From: Amorphophallus konjac
Lineage: Eukaryota > Streptophyta > Magnoliopsida > Alismatales > Araceae
Reading direction: 5' to 3'
Length of the DNA: 64,000 bases
Assembly: GCA_022559845.1 (NCBI GenBank)
Contig: CM040117.1
Coordinates: 142,480,732-142,544,731, forward strand
In this document: piece after piece, positions 1 through 10,362 of the stretch
Layout: every line of letters begins with the position of its first letter
Position numbering within the stretch: the first letter of the stretch is position 1
Translations under genes and position numbers: made by a program
Notes under the pieces: generated by a model
Database searches by the model: none
Seen by the model: the letters and a program-made list of their open reading frames with translations, nothing else
What the model was told of the DNA's origin: nothing

Positions 1-46
1 GGCGGACTCCCGAGCCCGTAGTTCCGATGAGTCTTCCACGGCCGAG

Positions 47-3000
47 ATGTTCCGGGCCATCATGGATCGTTTAGACACGCGTATGGATGGTCTTAGTACG
101 CGTATGGATGGCATAGGGACGCGTCTAGAAGGGAGGATGAAGGTCCTCGAGGATCGGGCCGGGGTTTCGGAGCAGTCCATTCAAGGCCTTGTTGGGAGGA
201 TTGCCGTCCTAGAGAGGGGCCCAGTAGCGGCGCAACCCGCGCCGACGAACGGCCAACAAGAGCCGGTGCAGCAACCCGCTGTGCCAAGGGCTCAGGTGGA
301 GGATGTCGGGAGGCAACAGGCGCCTATAGTGGATGATTATGCCTCCGACAATGATCACGGGGGTAACGGTCGTCGTCATCAACGACGGAATCGTGATGAC
401 GAGGATGACGACCGCATTCTTAGGGGTGTGCGTGCGGACCCTCCCACTTTTAGCGGGTCCTTGGACCCTAGGGTGTATCTAGATTGGGAGGCCGGTATGG
501 ACCGGTACTTCGAGTGGTTTGAGATGACGGACCACCGAAGAGTCCGATATGCGAAGATGAAGCTGCAAGGGCAGGCCCAAACTTATTGGATCAATGTGGA
601 GAGCCTGCTCAACCAGCGACGTCAACCCCAAATCGGTACCTGGGATGATATGAAACTCAAATTGAGGGAGAAGTACCTTCCTGCCTCATATCGCCAACGT
701 CTTATAGACAAGTGGCAAAGCATCTCCCAAGGGAACCGATCCGTGACCGAGTACACCGCCGAGTTCGATGAGTATTATTTGCGGTGCGGGGTCACGGAAG
801 AGAGCACCATGACGATATCCCGCTTTCGGAGAGGTTTGCGGCCTAATTATCAATATGAACTCTTTCGCCGCAATGCCACCACTTTGGAGCAGGCATATCA
901 GATTGCTCTCGAATTGGAGCAGTTCGAGGCCGAGTTCGAGTCACCCCATCGGTTGGGCTCCTTTCCCCTTCGTAGTGTCGAGTCCCGTGGCTCATCTGGC
1001 ACGTATCCGAGGGCCCCCATGGCTCGACCTCAGGAGCCCGCTCGCCCCGAGCCCTTTGCTCCTAGGCCTCGTCCTCCACCCCCGAGGGACCTTCCTCGTC
1101 CCCAGCATCTTACGGCCCCACCCACAGTCCGTCCACCGGCACCCGCACCTCCTGCACGTCCTTTGTTGCCTACGCCTCCTATCCGTCGGGAGGATAAAGG
1201 TAAAGGACCTATGATTGGGGAGCCTAGTGGATCACGGCAGCAGTGTTATCGCTGCAATGGGTTTGGCCATTTTGCCAACCAGTGTCCCACCCGCCCATCT
1301 CTTCACATTGGGGACACACAGGCCGAGGATACCACCCCTGCGGGCCTAGAGTTAGTCAGCTATGAGGCAGATGAAGAGCTAGCTGACGAGTACTATGAGA
1401 TGGGAGGTGAGGCCCAGGATGCCCAGCAGTTAGACGATACCCATGTGGGGGTCGTCAGATGTATCCTCACCCAGCCACAGGTCAGTGATGACTGGCGTCG
1501 GACCACTATCCTTCATGTATTCTGTAGGCTGGGAAAGCAAATTTGCAAGGTGGTCATCGATAGCGGGAGTTGTATCAATGCAATCTCCACGAACGCTGTC
1601 ACTCGTCTTGGTCTCACACCCGTAGACCATCCTTGTCCCTATCAGGTATCATGGGTGGATACCACTTCCATTTCGGTCAGGCTGCGGTGCTTGGTCCCGC
1701 TGCAGCTCCACTCCTACCGTGACGAGATCTGGTGTGATGTTCTTCCCATGGAAGTGGGAAGTATCATTCTTGGTAGGCCGTGGTTATTCGACCGAGATGC
1801 CACACTCCATGGTCGGTCGAACACCTGTACCTTCGACCACGATGGCCAGCGGGTCACCCTCCAACCCGTTCGGCCCAGGAGCCCATCTGTTAGGGGTCCT
1901 ACTGGCCCTAGTACTCCGAAGCCTTCCGTTCCCGGGCCTAGTACCCCATCCCCAGCTCGGGCTATGACCGTTACCTCTGGCCCAGGAGAGCCCTCGACGA
2001 GGAGATTGATGATGATTAGCTCCCGGGAAATGGAGCAGGAGCTTAGTCAGGGCTGTCCGGTGTTTGCCATTACGGTCCGAGAGGTGGAGCGGGACTCCGA
2101 GGGTGAGCTCCCACCCGAGGTTGTTCCCATTCTGCAGGAGTATGCTGATGTATTCCCCGATGAGCTTCCCGAGGGACTCCCACCTATGCGGGATATTCAG
2201 CATGCCATCGACCTTGTTCCGGGCTCTTCTTTGCCCAATCTTCCTCATTATCGAATGAGCCCCACGGAGCATGCCGAGCTTAAACGGCAGGTCGATGAGC
2301 TTAGTGCAGAGAGGATCTGTCGGGACAGCATGAGTCCATGTGCTGTACCCGCGTTACTCGCCCCGAAGAAGGATGGCACGTGGAGAATGTGCATTGATAG
2401 TCGTGCCATCAACAAAATCACCGTGAAGTACAGGTTCCCTATTCCCCGCCTGGATGACATGCTAGACATGATGGCAGGTGCCACTATCTTTTCAAAGATC
2501 GATCTTAAGAGTGGCTACCATCAGGTGAGGATTAGGCCAGGTGATGAGTGGAAGACCGCATTTAAGACCAAGGACGGTCTATATGAGTGGTTGGTCATGC
2601 CTTTTGGTTTGACCAATGCCCCTAGCACATTCATGCGACTCATGACACAGGTCCTTCGACCTTTCATTGGAGTCTTTGTAGTGGTGTACTTTGACGACAT
2701 CCTTATCTATAGTCGCACCACGGGGGACCACTTAGACCACCTTCGGCAGGTCTGTCTTCTTCTCAGGCGAGAGCAGCTTTATGCAAACCCACAGAAGTGT
2801 GCCTTCATGACACCTCAGCTTACCTTCTTGGGTTTTATTGTGTCTAGTACTGGGGTCTCCGCCGATCCGGAGAAGGTCCGGGCCATTGTTGAGTGGCCGG
2901 AACCCCGTACGATTCATGACGTCCGCAGCTTTCATGGTCTTGCGACGTTCTATCGTCGCTTTATCCGCGGATTTAGTTCCGTCACTGCCCCGATCACGGA

Positions 3001-5155
3001 TTGCATCCGTAAGGGCACATTTGTATGGACGAAGGCCGCATCTGCTGCCTTCAGGGACATCAAGGAGCGCATGACCCAGACACCTATCCTTCGACTGCCT
3101 GATTTCTCGAAGGTGTTTGAGGTCTGTTGTGATGCGTCGGGTGTTGGGATAGGAGGAGTTTTGAGTCAGGAGTCCCACCCGATCGCATATTTCAGCGAGA
3201 AGCTGAATGACGCGAAACTGCGATATTCCACATATGATAAAGAGTTTTACGCAGTTGTTCAGGCTCTTAGGCATTGGAGGCATTACCTATTACATCAGGA
3301 GTTTGTCTTATACTCCGATCATGAGGCTTTGAGGTACCTCCATTCCCAAAAGAAGCTGAATTCGCGTCATAGTCGTTGGGTTGAGTATCTCCAGCAGTTC
3401 ACCTTTGTGCTAAAACATAAGGCTGGAGTGGAGAACAAGGTGGCCGATGCCTTGAGTCGGCGAGCATGTCTTCTTACCACCATGAGTGCCGAGGTCATAG
3501 GGCTAGAGAAGATGAAGGAGGCCTATGTTGATTGTCCTGACTTCGGTCAGATTTTTACTACTCTCCAGGCCGGGCCCTCGAGAGACCATGATGATTATGT
3601 GCTTCAGGAGGGTTACCTCTTTCGAGGTAGCAGGCTATGTGTTCCCCGAACTTCGGTTCGAGATTTCCTAGTGTGGGAACTACATGCGGGAGGTCTAGCC
3701 GGCCACTTTGGTCGGAACAAGACTATTGAGGCAGTGGAGCATCGATTTTATTGGCCGAGCTTGAAGCGCGATGTTGCTAACATCGTGGCTCAGTGCCGTA
3801 CATGTGCTACGGCCAAAATGAAGAAGCAAAGCTCGGGCCTTTATACGCCTCTCCCCGTGCCTGATGCCCCGTGGCAGGATGTCAGCATGGATTTTGTTTT
3901 GGGATTGCCACGTACCTCCAGGAAGCATGATTCGGTCTATGTGGTGGTTGACCGTTTCTCGAAGATGGCCCTCTTTATCCCTTGCTCAAAGACTTCGGAT
4001 GCTTCTAGGGTAGCCCGCCTATTCCTTACTCATGTGGTGTGCAAGTTCGGGTTGCCTCGCACTATAGTGTCTGACCGTGATGTTAGGTTCACTTCCTATT
4101 TTTGGAAGACACTATGGCATATGATGGGTACGCACCTCAAGTTTTCCACTGCATACCATCCCCAGACAGATGGTCAGACCGAGGTGGTCAATAGGAGTCT
4201 GGGTGATCTTTTGAGATGTCTTGTTAGGGACCGCATTGGGGATTGGGATCTCATTCTACCTATGGCTGAGTTTGCATATAATGATTCGGTGAATAGGTCT
4301 ACTGGCATGAGTCCATTTGAAATTGTCACAGGTCGTAGGCCTAGGAAACCCGTTGACCTTGTCCCCATGCCTGTCCATGCTAGAGTGTCGGAGTCGGCCG
4401 AGTCATTTGCTAGGCATGTTAGGAGTTTGCATGACGACATCCGTCGTCACATTGAGGCCAGCAATGCACGGTACAAGGAGTTAGCCGATGCCCACCGACA
4501 CCACCGAGAGTTCCACGAGGGCGAATACGTCATGATCAGGGTAAGACCTGAACGGTTTCCCTCTGGAACCGTTAAGAAGTTGCAAGCTCGCGGAGCCGGT
4601 CCCTTTAGAGTGTTGAAACGCGTTGGATCCAATGCGTATGTTGTGGACCTGCCCGAGGAATATGGTATAAGCTCTACCTTCAATGTATCGGATCTTGTTG
4701 CATATAGGGACCCAGCGGTGATCCCTAGTGAGCCTTTTGAGCCATCTCCTCCCCTTGAGAGTGATCCCACACCTGAGTGTCCACTTCCACCTCCAGCCCC
4801 TTTTTCACGGCAGCGTGAGCATATAGATCGTATACTGGACGAGCAGGTGACAGTTACCAGGAGTGGATCTTACCCGCGCTACCTAGTGCGATGGAGAGGA
4901 CGGCCCGCTACTGAGGACACTTGGATCACACATGGCGAGTTGCAGCGGATCGATCCGGACCTTTTGGAGCGATACAGGAGTGATGCAGACCCTTACTCGA
5001 CAGGGTCGAGTTTCTCCCACCCGGGGAGAATTGGTGCGGACACCAGAGCACGCGAGAGGCACGAGCCGATGAGCCATCAGTACCGTACACGGAGCACCAC
5101 TCGATCTACAGCAGCTTCTCTTTGGCTCGGGGATAGCCTGGAAGCCCCACCTTGA
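47..5155 (+). CDS. Element A: Ty3/gypsy chromovirus Gag-Pol polyprotein, 5' end open at window edge
   Basis: A single uninterrupted frame encodes the full retrotransposon polyprotein that would package element RNA, reverse-transcribe it and integrate the cDNA. Order by residue: Retrotrans_gag region about 130-240; proline-rich linker; CCHC zinc knuckle C400-X2-C403-X4-H408-X4-C413; aspartic protease VIDSGS at about 505; reverse transcriptase with YFDD at 881-884; RNase H beginning at CCDASG (D1029); integrase HHCC zinc finger from about 1213; integrase core D1282, D1343, E1379 (D,D-35-E spacing intact); chromodomain-like end about 1591-1645 containing YLVRWRG and DTW. All catalytic residues are present and there are no stops or frameshifts, so the copy looks young or functional. 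The frame stays open upstream to base 2, so the true start may lie outside the window; residue numbers count from the first ATG at 47. The integrase plus chromodomain end places it in the chromoviruses; I do not assign a clade. Confidence 0.95.
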   Translation: MFRAIMDRLDTRMDGLSTRMDGIGTRLEGRMKVLEDRAGVSEQSIQGLVGRIAVLERGPVAAQPAPTNGQQEPVQQPAVPRAQVEDVGRQQAPIVDDYASDNDHGGNGRRHQRRNRDDEDDDRILRGVRADPPTFSGSLDPRVYLDWEAGMDRYFEWFEMTDHRRVRYAKMKLQGQAQTYWINVESLLNQRRQPQIGTWDDMKLKLREKYLPASYRQRLIDKWQSISQGNRSVTEYTAEFDEYYLRCGVTEESTMTISRFRRGLRPNYQYELFRRNATTLEQAYQIALELEQFEAEFESPHRLGSFPLRSVESRGSSGTYPRAPMARPQEPARPEPFAPRPRPPPPRDLPRPQHLTAPPTVRPPAPAPPARPLLPTPPIRREDKGKGPMIGEPSGSRQQCYRCNGFGHFANQCPTRPSLHIGDTQAEDTTPAGLELVSYEADEELADEYYEMGGEAQDAQQLDDTHVGVVRCILTQPQVSDDWRRTTILHVFCRLGKQICKVVIDSGSCINAISTNAVTRLGLTPVDHPCPYQVSWVDTTSISVRLRCLVPLQLHSYRDEIWCDVLPMEVGSIILGRPWLFDRDATLHGRSNTCTFDHDGQRVTLQPVRPRSPSVRGPTGPSTPKPSVPGPSTPSPARAMTVTSGPGEPSTRRLMMISSREMEQELSQGCPVFAITVREVERDSEGELPPEVVPILQEYADVFPDELPEGLPPMRDIQHAIDLVPGSSLPNLPHYRMSPTEHAELKRQVDELSAERICRDSMSPCAVPALLAPKKDGTWRMCIDSRAINKITVKYRFPIPRLDDMLDMMAGATIFSKIDLKSGYHQVRIRPGDEWKTAFKTKDGLYEWLVMPFGLTNAPSTFMRLMTQVLRPFIGVFVVVYFDDILIYSRTTGDHLDHLRQVCLLLRREQLYANPQKCAFMTPQLTFLGFIVSSTGVSADPEKVRAIVEWPEPRTIHDVRSFHGLATFYRRFIRGFSSVTAPITDCIRKGTFVWTKAASAAFRDIKERMTQTPILRLPDFSKVFEVCCDASGVGIGGVLSQESHPIAYFSEKLNDAKLRYSTYDKEFYAVVQALRHWRHYLLHQEFVLYSDHEALRYLHSQKKLNSRHSRWVEYLQQFTFVLKHKAGVENKVADALSRRACLLTTMSAEVIGLEKMKEAYVDCPDFGQIFTTLQAGPSRDHDDYVLQEGYLFRGSRLCVPRTSVRDFLVWELHAGGLAGHFGRNKTIEAVEHRFYWPSLKRDVANIVAQCRTCATAKMKKQSSGLYTPLPVPDAPWQDVSMDFVLGLPRTSRKHDSVYVVVDRFSKMALFIPCSKTSDASRVARLFLTHVVCKFGLPRTIVSDRDVRFTSYFWKTLWHMMGTHLKFSTAYHPQTDGQTEVVNRSLGDLLRCLVRDRIGDWDLILPMAEFAYNDSVNRSTGMSPFEIVTGRRPRKPVDLVPMPVHARVSESAESFARHVRSLHDDIRRHIEASNARYKELADAHRHHREFHEGEYVMIRVRPERFPSGTVKKLQARGAGPFRVLKRVGSNAYVVDLPEEYGISSTFNVSDLVAYRDPAVIPSEPFEPSPPLESDPTPECPLPPPAPFSRQREHIDRILDEQVTVTRSGSYPRYLVRWRGRPATEDTWITHGELQRIDPDLLERYRSDADPYSTGSSFSHPGRIGADTRARERHEPMSHQYRTRSTTRSTAASLWLGDSLEAPP

Positions 5156-7330
5156 TTCTTGGTCATTTTTAGCATTTCCTTGTATTGTTTTAGCAATGGT
5201 TTGCCTTGTAATTGGGTTGTAATGAGTGTTTTATTTGGGTTTGTCATATTGGGTTCAATGTAAGGCTCTTAATAAGCCAAATGGGTGAGTCCTTTAGGGT
5301 CCATTAAGGGTTAAGTGCATATTGGGTTATAAGGCCTCATTAGGCTTCATATTGGGTTCTTAAGCCACTTAAGGCCCATATAAGCCTCCACTCCACATGG
5401 GCCACCTAGATTGGGATAAGATGGGCTTGTGGAAGGCCTTAACAAGCCTTGAAGCAACTTGGCCCAAGAAGGGCCCAAGAAGGGGGCGCCCCCTCTTTTG
5501 GCATTATTAGGCTAGGTTGGTTAGTTTTTTTCTTTTCTTTCCTCTCCTTCTTTGACCACATGGGATAAAATTATGAATTGGTTTCTTTTAAATATTTCTT
5601 TTTGTGGTTGGTCACATCCAATCCAAGCCATCCATTCCCCCATACCTAGATCTAAGGGTGGATATTGGATTTGGCATGTAACCTATAAAGAGTTGTATTT
5701 TTTCATTTTAGTGGAATTAATGCCATTTGAATCAAACTTAATGTTGGAGCAAGGCCTAGGCCGCCCCCTTCCTCTCTCCCTCTCCCCCTTGCAGCTGTGA
5801 AGGCTGCCTCTTGGTGGTGTGACTCCACCCTATCAGTTCCGGTCGCCGCCGCCGCCGCCACGAGCCGCCATCGCCGCCGCCGGAGTTCTGTCCATGCAGT
5901 ACCACAGCCACTTCCACGAAATTCCAGTCTCAGCCACGGCCTCAGATCGAGCTGGGACTTTTACTGGATGTCCCAGAGGTGTCCAGCACGTCCTCAGAAT
6001 TTTGGTTGGTTATAAAGATCTCATTTGGTATTTTTTTATTTTCATCCAATCTCAGTTTCTAGATCTGTCTCCTGTCTGTTTCCATTTCCACCCGTCCGGA
6101 GTTTTAAGTCTTAGGTCCTTTTTTTGATTTTCTTTGGTTTGCCCAATTTAACGGGGTGTTCCTTGCATCCATCCCTTCATCCGACATTTTTTTTAATTTT
6201 TGGTTCGTCCATTTCATATTTTCTAAAATTCGTTCTCAGTCCTAGCTACAGTTTTGTTCCCCAGTTCCCAGATCCGATCACCAGACACTCCAAAAATCTT
6301 ATCAAATCACCACCACCTCCAAATCCAATTCTAAAAATTGTCCCAGCTTCGTGGTTTGATTATCTACAATGTTGAAGAATAGCTCGAAGTCTGATTCCTA
6401 CGGCAAGTAGGTGGTCAACGGTGGTTCTCAGACAAGTACCCTGTAAATCTGATGTCTCGGTTACTGTACAATAGGGATTTGTAAATTCATTAAAGTCTAG
6501 ATCCGGCTAGATCCATCAGATCTCTTTGAGTCTAGATTGAAGCATTTGAAGAGATCTTTCCAACGATAGCTCATGCATCCCGATCCGACGTCGGGATCGA
6601 CCGCAGCGGCTGTTTTCGCCGGAGCGCGCGCAGGGAAAACAGAACTGAAATCCGTGGGCAGCCATTCCACAACTTGAAGATCGGACCCGACCGGCCACCA
6701 ATCGGTGTCTCCGGCCGACCGCCGTCCGTGGAGGCGCGCCACCAGGGGTCTCCATCATAGTGGGACCCACCTCCGCAGATCCGGAGGATAGCGCCATCCG
6801 TGGGCCCCACGGGCCCGCAGAACCCGCCGTTCGGGAAGCACGAATACGCGGAGTTCGGCGCGTCGAGTCGACATCAAGATGCTGCCTGTCAACCTGATTT
6901 GTGTGGTCCCCGGGGCCCACATGTGACCTTTTACCTCCCTGCGTGGAGTGGGTTGAATCCTTTTGTACCGCTGTAAATTATGTTAACCGGGGGTCCGTAA
7001 GTCAGCCGGGGTGTCTTCGCCACGCCGGGTGCGTGGAGGTAAAGGTCTTAACTTCTTGGCGTTACATTGCTTAGCTAGTATACGGTCTTAGGCCACTGCC
7101 GAGAGTGTAGGTTCCTAGCCCGTGTGTCCATGTCACCGCTGTGAGCGTGAGAGTGACCCGTCCCGCGACTCGATCCGAGTCCGGAAGTGAGTCTGACTAC
7201 CTTGAACTCTGCCGGTTCCTTAACCGCGCACGATCCACGCTTTCCCTCGCATGGGACGCCGAGTGAGCTTGTACTTCTGTTAGCGACGTTTGCCACTAGG
7301 AGCTCGTAGTGTCGGGCTTAGCGTCTCCCT
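5156..7330 (+). repeat. Element A 3' untranslated region and probable 3' LTR (ends unresolved)
   Basis: This stretch lies downstream of the A polyprotein stop and holds no credible ORF. It has LTR-like content: a T-rich leader, a purine run near 5466-5487, a TATA-like CCTATAAAG at 5682-5690, a GC-rich CGC/CCG trinucleotide tract near 5845-5890 and a GC-rich stretch 6560-7320. The matching 5' LTR is outside the window, so LTR boundaries and target duplication cannot be set. The right end abuts the 3' remnant of element B near 7330-7354. Parts of 5156-5500 resemble in style the outer LTR region of element B (GGGCGCCCCCT-type run), consistent with related elements. Confidence 0.45.
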
Positions 7331-7353
7331 GGTGTGTATTGCTGGTCGCGTCT

Positions 7354-7532
7354 TCATTTAGAGTCCGAGGGTGGCACTGTATAGTGTCGTCTCCCGTGTC
7401 CGTCCCGCATCACGATGTCCCCATCATACTCCCGGGATGCAGAGAACTCGACTATGTTGAGTAAAGATCCATCGTATGCGGAGGAAGCCACGGCAGGGTT
7501 GCCCGCAAGTCTACCAAAGGTAGCTGGTCCTT
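7354..7532 (-). pseudogene. Element B chromodomain tail beyond the stop
   Basis: Downstream of the B stop codon, minus-strand translation still resembles the tail of the A polyprotein: the A segment DADPYSTGSSFSHPG aligns with a B segment reading DLYST, stop, SSSLHPG. The B coding region therefore once extended further, and the present stop and at least one further stop are secondary. It is a decayed remnant with no separate function. Confidence 0.6.
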
Positions 7533-10208
7533 TCACCAAGCGAGGTAGTGCCCATACCCTTTGCTCCAAATGACAGTGACCTGTTCATACAATATCCGCT
7601 CCAATTGTTCACGTTGGCCCCTCTGGGTTGGTGGAACTTTCTCACGGGTGGTGGCTCTCTCAAAGGGTGGAACAAGCTCGATTTCCTCACTAGGTGTCAC
7701 CGTGGGACCCCTGTGTGGCACCAAGTCAGCCACATTGAATGTGGGACTTACTCTGTACTCCTCGGGGAGGTCCAACACATAAGCATTTGTGTCGATCTGC
7801 CTCAAAACCTGGAAGGGACCTGATCCATGCGACCTCAATTTGGAGACATTCTCAAAGAAAAGTCTCTCAATTCTCACCATCACAAAGTCACCTACACAAA
7901 ATTCCTGGTGGCGTTGGTGGGAATCTGCCGATTTCTTATACATATCCTCGCTTTTGTTGATGTGTTTGCGGATGGTGCCATGCAGTGTCATGAATGATGA
8001 TCCCCTAGAGATGAAGGGAGGGCCCGGACAACCAAATGCAGTCCTATCAAGTGTTAGATTGGTTTTGATGGACTTAGGAGGACCAGGGCATCCATGAATT
8101 GACCTATCATGCTTAGAAGCCGTGTGGACCTTGATGCACTTAGGTGGACCGGGGCAGCCACAAGTGGCTCTATCATGCATGAGATGGATGAAGAGTGGGG
8201 AAGGACCAGCATGTCCAAATGTAAACCTGTCGTGCACTGGACCTAGTGTGTATGTGACACAAATGACGTGACTAGCCTTATCACATGATGCAAGATGTTG
8301 TGACACATGCATTCCTATCAAGATGGTCCCATCTTTAGGTGGGAGTTGATTTGGGGGTTTCCACTCATGGGGGGTGAAGGGGTCCAAGAAAGTGGACATC
8401 TTGGGATGGGTAAATTCCTCATTTCCTAGGTGGATGTTACCCATGGTCATGCCTCTCATAGTGTGGGCTAAGTTTTGGAATGGGTGGGTTAGGTTCGACA
8501 TGGTGGGTGAGGGTAGGAGGGAGTGGGTGGTGAGTGATGAGTACTCGGAAGTCCATAGGAAGTGGCCAAAAGGCTCGAGATGGGTTAAGGGGTGGGTGAT
8601 GTGGAGGTGGGCTTTAATCCAAGTGATCGTCCTAGGGTCCCTAGTGCACATAGGGAAGTGGGAATCATGAACCTGGTGGGACCTATCGTAATGCTCCTTG
8701 CAAAGGGACGAGGGGTAGGGAAGGATGTAGGAGGGCAAGGAGGTGGGTTGGCAAAGAAGAGATAGTGGGAAGGGATCAGGTGGATCTAGGAGGACTTGGG
8801 TTGAGGGGATTGAGGCTTCTTCCCATCCTAGACCTGGAACACTCCAAAGCATACACTCCCTAGTGTGGGCTAGGCACTCGTCCCCTAATGGGGTAAGTAC
8901 CAAAGTGAATTCCATAGGTTGAGTGCCCTTTTCTTGTGGTAGGGGGATGGTGTAAAACTCATCGGGTTCGGGTAGAAACAATACGAGCTCACTCATGCAA
9001 GGACCCTTGGTGTAAATGGAGATGATGGACCCGATAGAGGGGTGTGAGAAACTAAGGTACCCCGTATCACTCGCTCCTAAGGCCAACATGTTTGTCACCT
9101 CTATTTGCCTTAGTATGCCTTTAATCAAGTCCCTCATGGCTCCTACAAAGTAGGACGATTGGTAGGTTGTGTGGAATGGTGGGGTGGGCACAATTGGGTA
9201 ATGATTTTCCATAGGGGGGTGCATGATGTGGAGGAGGAGGTCTTGCTTTAGCCACTCAATGAGGGGTTCCCTAAGAATCACAATTCTCATGGAGGGAGGG
9301 GTGGGGGAACTTGGTTGCTCATCATGTAACTCATGAGGGAGGATGTACCCAGTTAGGCTCGCTGTGGTCTCTTTGGATAAAGATGAGCCTTCTTGACCCA
9401 ACCCTTGGCACTGGGATTCATATTCTTCCTCCCAATCTAGGGGAGCCTCATATTCTTCGGTAACCTCCTTAAGTTCCTTTTGGAAAGGGGTGGGAGGAGG
9501 ATTTGTGGAGGCTTGTGGGGTGTGGGTTTGATAGAGAACTTTGGGTTGGGGAATGGTGGCTGTCACGGGCCTCGGTGGAGGGGTGGACATGGGGTCCACG
9601 TGGGTTTGAATGGTGAGGGTGGAGTGAGACATGATGCTTCTTCCACATGGGATGGGCACTTCTTGGCCTAACCCATGACATTGTGACTCGTATTCTTTTT
9701 CACAATTGGGGAAGGCCTCATGTACTTCAATTACAATCTTATCTCTTTGGGGTGTGGGGGTCTTACTCTCTAAGGGAATGGGACGGTCTTTTGGGGATGG
9801 GGTGATGAAGGTTGGGGCATGGTGCACCCGGGTTGGTGAAGTTTGGACCCAAAGGGAGGTCTTGGGTTGACGGGGAGGGAAAGGGGGAGTGGGAGTGCTC
9901 CTCGGGTTATGGTTCTCAAGGTAGTAGTGGGAAGGTCGGGGAGCATAGATCTTCCTAAGCTCGATCTTCATCTCTTCCCATGATCCTACGGGTTCTTGCC
10001 TCCAAATCCTTCTTAAGACCACTATGCGTTCCCACTCCTTCTTGGCTTGTCCCCGAAGCCGCCCTGTGGCCCTGCGGACTCTAGCGTGTCCATAGACCCT
10101 AGTCCTATCAAAGTGTTTATCTATGGTAGCCTCCCACTTTAGGTAGGCATTAGGACTAGATCCGTCAAAACTAAGGTCCCCTTCTAGGATGATGTCTATG
10201 AGGAGGGG
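7533..10208 (-). CDS. Element B fused ORF: Gag fragment + unrecognised Pro-rich middle + integrase C-terminus/chromodomain
   Basis: The frame is open for about 2.7 kb, from just after an in-frame TGA (10211-10209) to the stop at 7535-7533. Codons before about 9900 match the Gag of element A (ILEGDLSF, YLKWEATIDKHFD, GSWEEMKIELRKIY). The last 150 residues match its integrase C-terminus and chromodomain start (GDFVMVRI, SGPFQVLRQIDTNAYVLDL, ERILYEQVTV), ending early at GHYLAW. Between them lie roughly 600 residues I do not recognise: rich in Pro, Ser, Thr and His, with an internal duplication (EYESQCHGLGQE and EYESQCQGLGQE) and three CGCPGPPK-like repeats near the C-terminal side. No membrane segment, coiled coil or catalytic motif stands out. 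The expected Gag start is lost, apparently by a TGG-to-TGA change, and the first in-frame ATG is near 9973, so translation of the whole frame is uncertain. The openness of the frame is the surprising feature. Confidence 0.6.
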   Translation of the reverse strand, partial: PLLIDIILEGDLSFDGSSPNAYLKWEATIDKHFDRTRVYGHARVRRATGRLRGQAKKEWERIVVLRRIWRQEPVGSWEEMKIELRKIYAPRPSHYYLENHNPRSTPTPPFPPRQPKTSLWVQTSPTRVHHAPTFITPSPKDRPIPLESKTPTPQRDKIVIEVHEAFPNCEKEYESQCHGLGQEVPIPCGRSIMSHSTLTIQTHVDPMSTPPPRPVTATIPQPKVLYQTHTPQASTNPPPTPFQKELKEVTEEYEAPLDWEEEYESQCQGLGQEGSSLSKETTASLTGYILPHELHDEQPSSPTPPSMRIVILREPLIEWLKQDLLLHIMHPPMENHYPIVPTPPFHTTYQSSYFVGAMRDLIKGILRQIEVTNMLALGASDTGYLSFSHPSIGSIISIYTKGPCMSELVLFLPEPDEFYTIPLPQEKGTQPMEFTLVLTPLGDECLAHTRECMLWSVPGLGWEEASIPSTQVLLDPPDPFPLSLLCQPTSLPSYILPYPSSLCKEHYDRSHQVHDSHFPMCTRDPRTITWIKAHLHITHPLTHLEPFGHFLWTSEYSSLTTHSLLPSPTMSNLTHPFQNLAHTMRGMTMGNIHLGNEEFTHPKMSTFLDPFTPHEWKPPNQLPPKDGTILIGMHVSQHLASCDKASHVICVTYTLGPVHDRFTFGHAGPSPLFIHLMHDRATCGCPGPPKCIKVHTASKHDRSIHGCPGPPKSIKTNLTLDRTAFGCPGPPFISRGSSFMTLHGTIRKHINKSEDMYKKSADSHQRHQEFCVGDFVMVRIERLFFENVSKLRSHGSGPFQVLRQIDTNAYVLDLPEEYRVSPTFNVADLVPHRGPTVTPSEEIELVPPFERATTREKVPPTQRGQREQLERILYEQVTVIWSKGYGHYLAW

Positions 10209-10350
10209 TCAATTGGGCTCTTGGGGAAGGCCGTGTTGAGGGGACTTAACCAATGTGGAGTGTACATGATGATCCACTGGGTGGCCCGATAAAGACTCTA
10301 AATGCGAATGCGCCCTAGGACCAACTTGTAGAGAGACAAGTTATGAACTT

Positions 10351-10362
10351 GCTCTGATACCA
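10351..10362 (-). other. Element B primer-binding site (tRNA-iMet type)
   Basis: The minus strand reads TGGTATCAGAGC, the usual plant primer-binding site complementary to the 3' end of initiator tRNA-Met. It lies five bases inside the inner LTR edge, which ends GTTGTGTCACA on the minus strand. This fixes the element's strand and its 5' LTR boundary at 10368. Confidence 0.9.

Noticed and set aside
1784..2272. 162-codon minus-strand frame inside element A
   Set aside because: It overlaps the intact Gag-Pol frame and reads as an antisense shadow without recognisable motifs.
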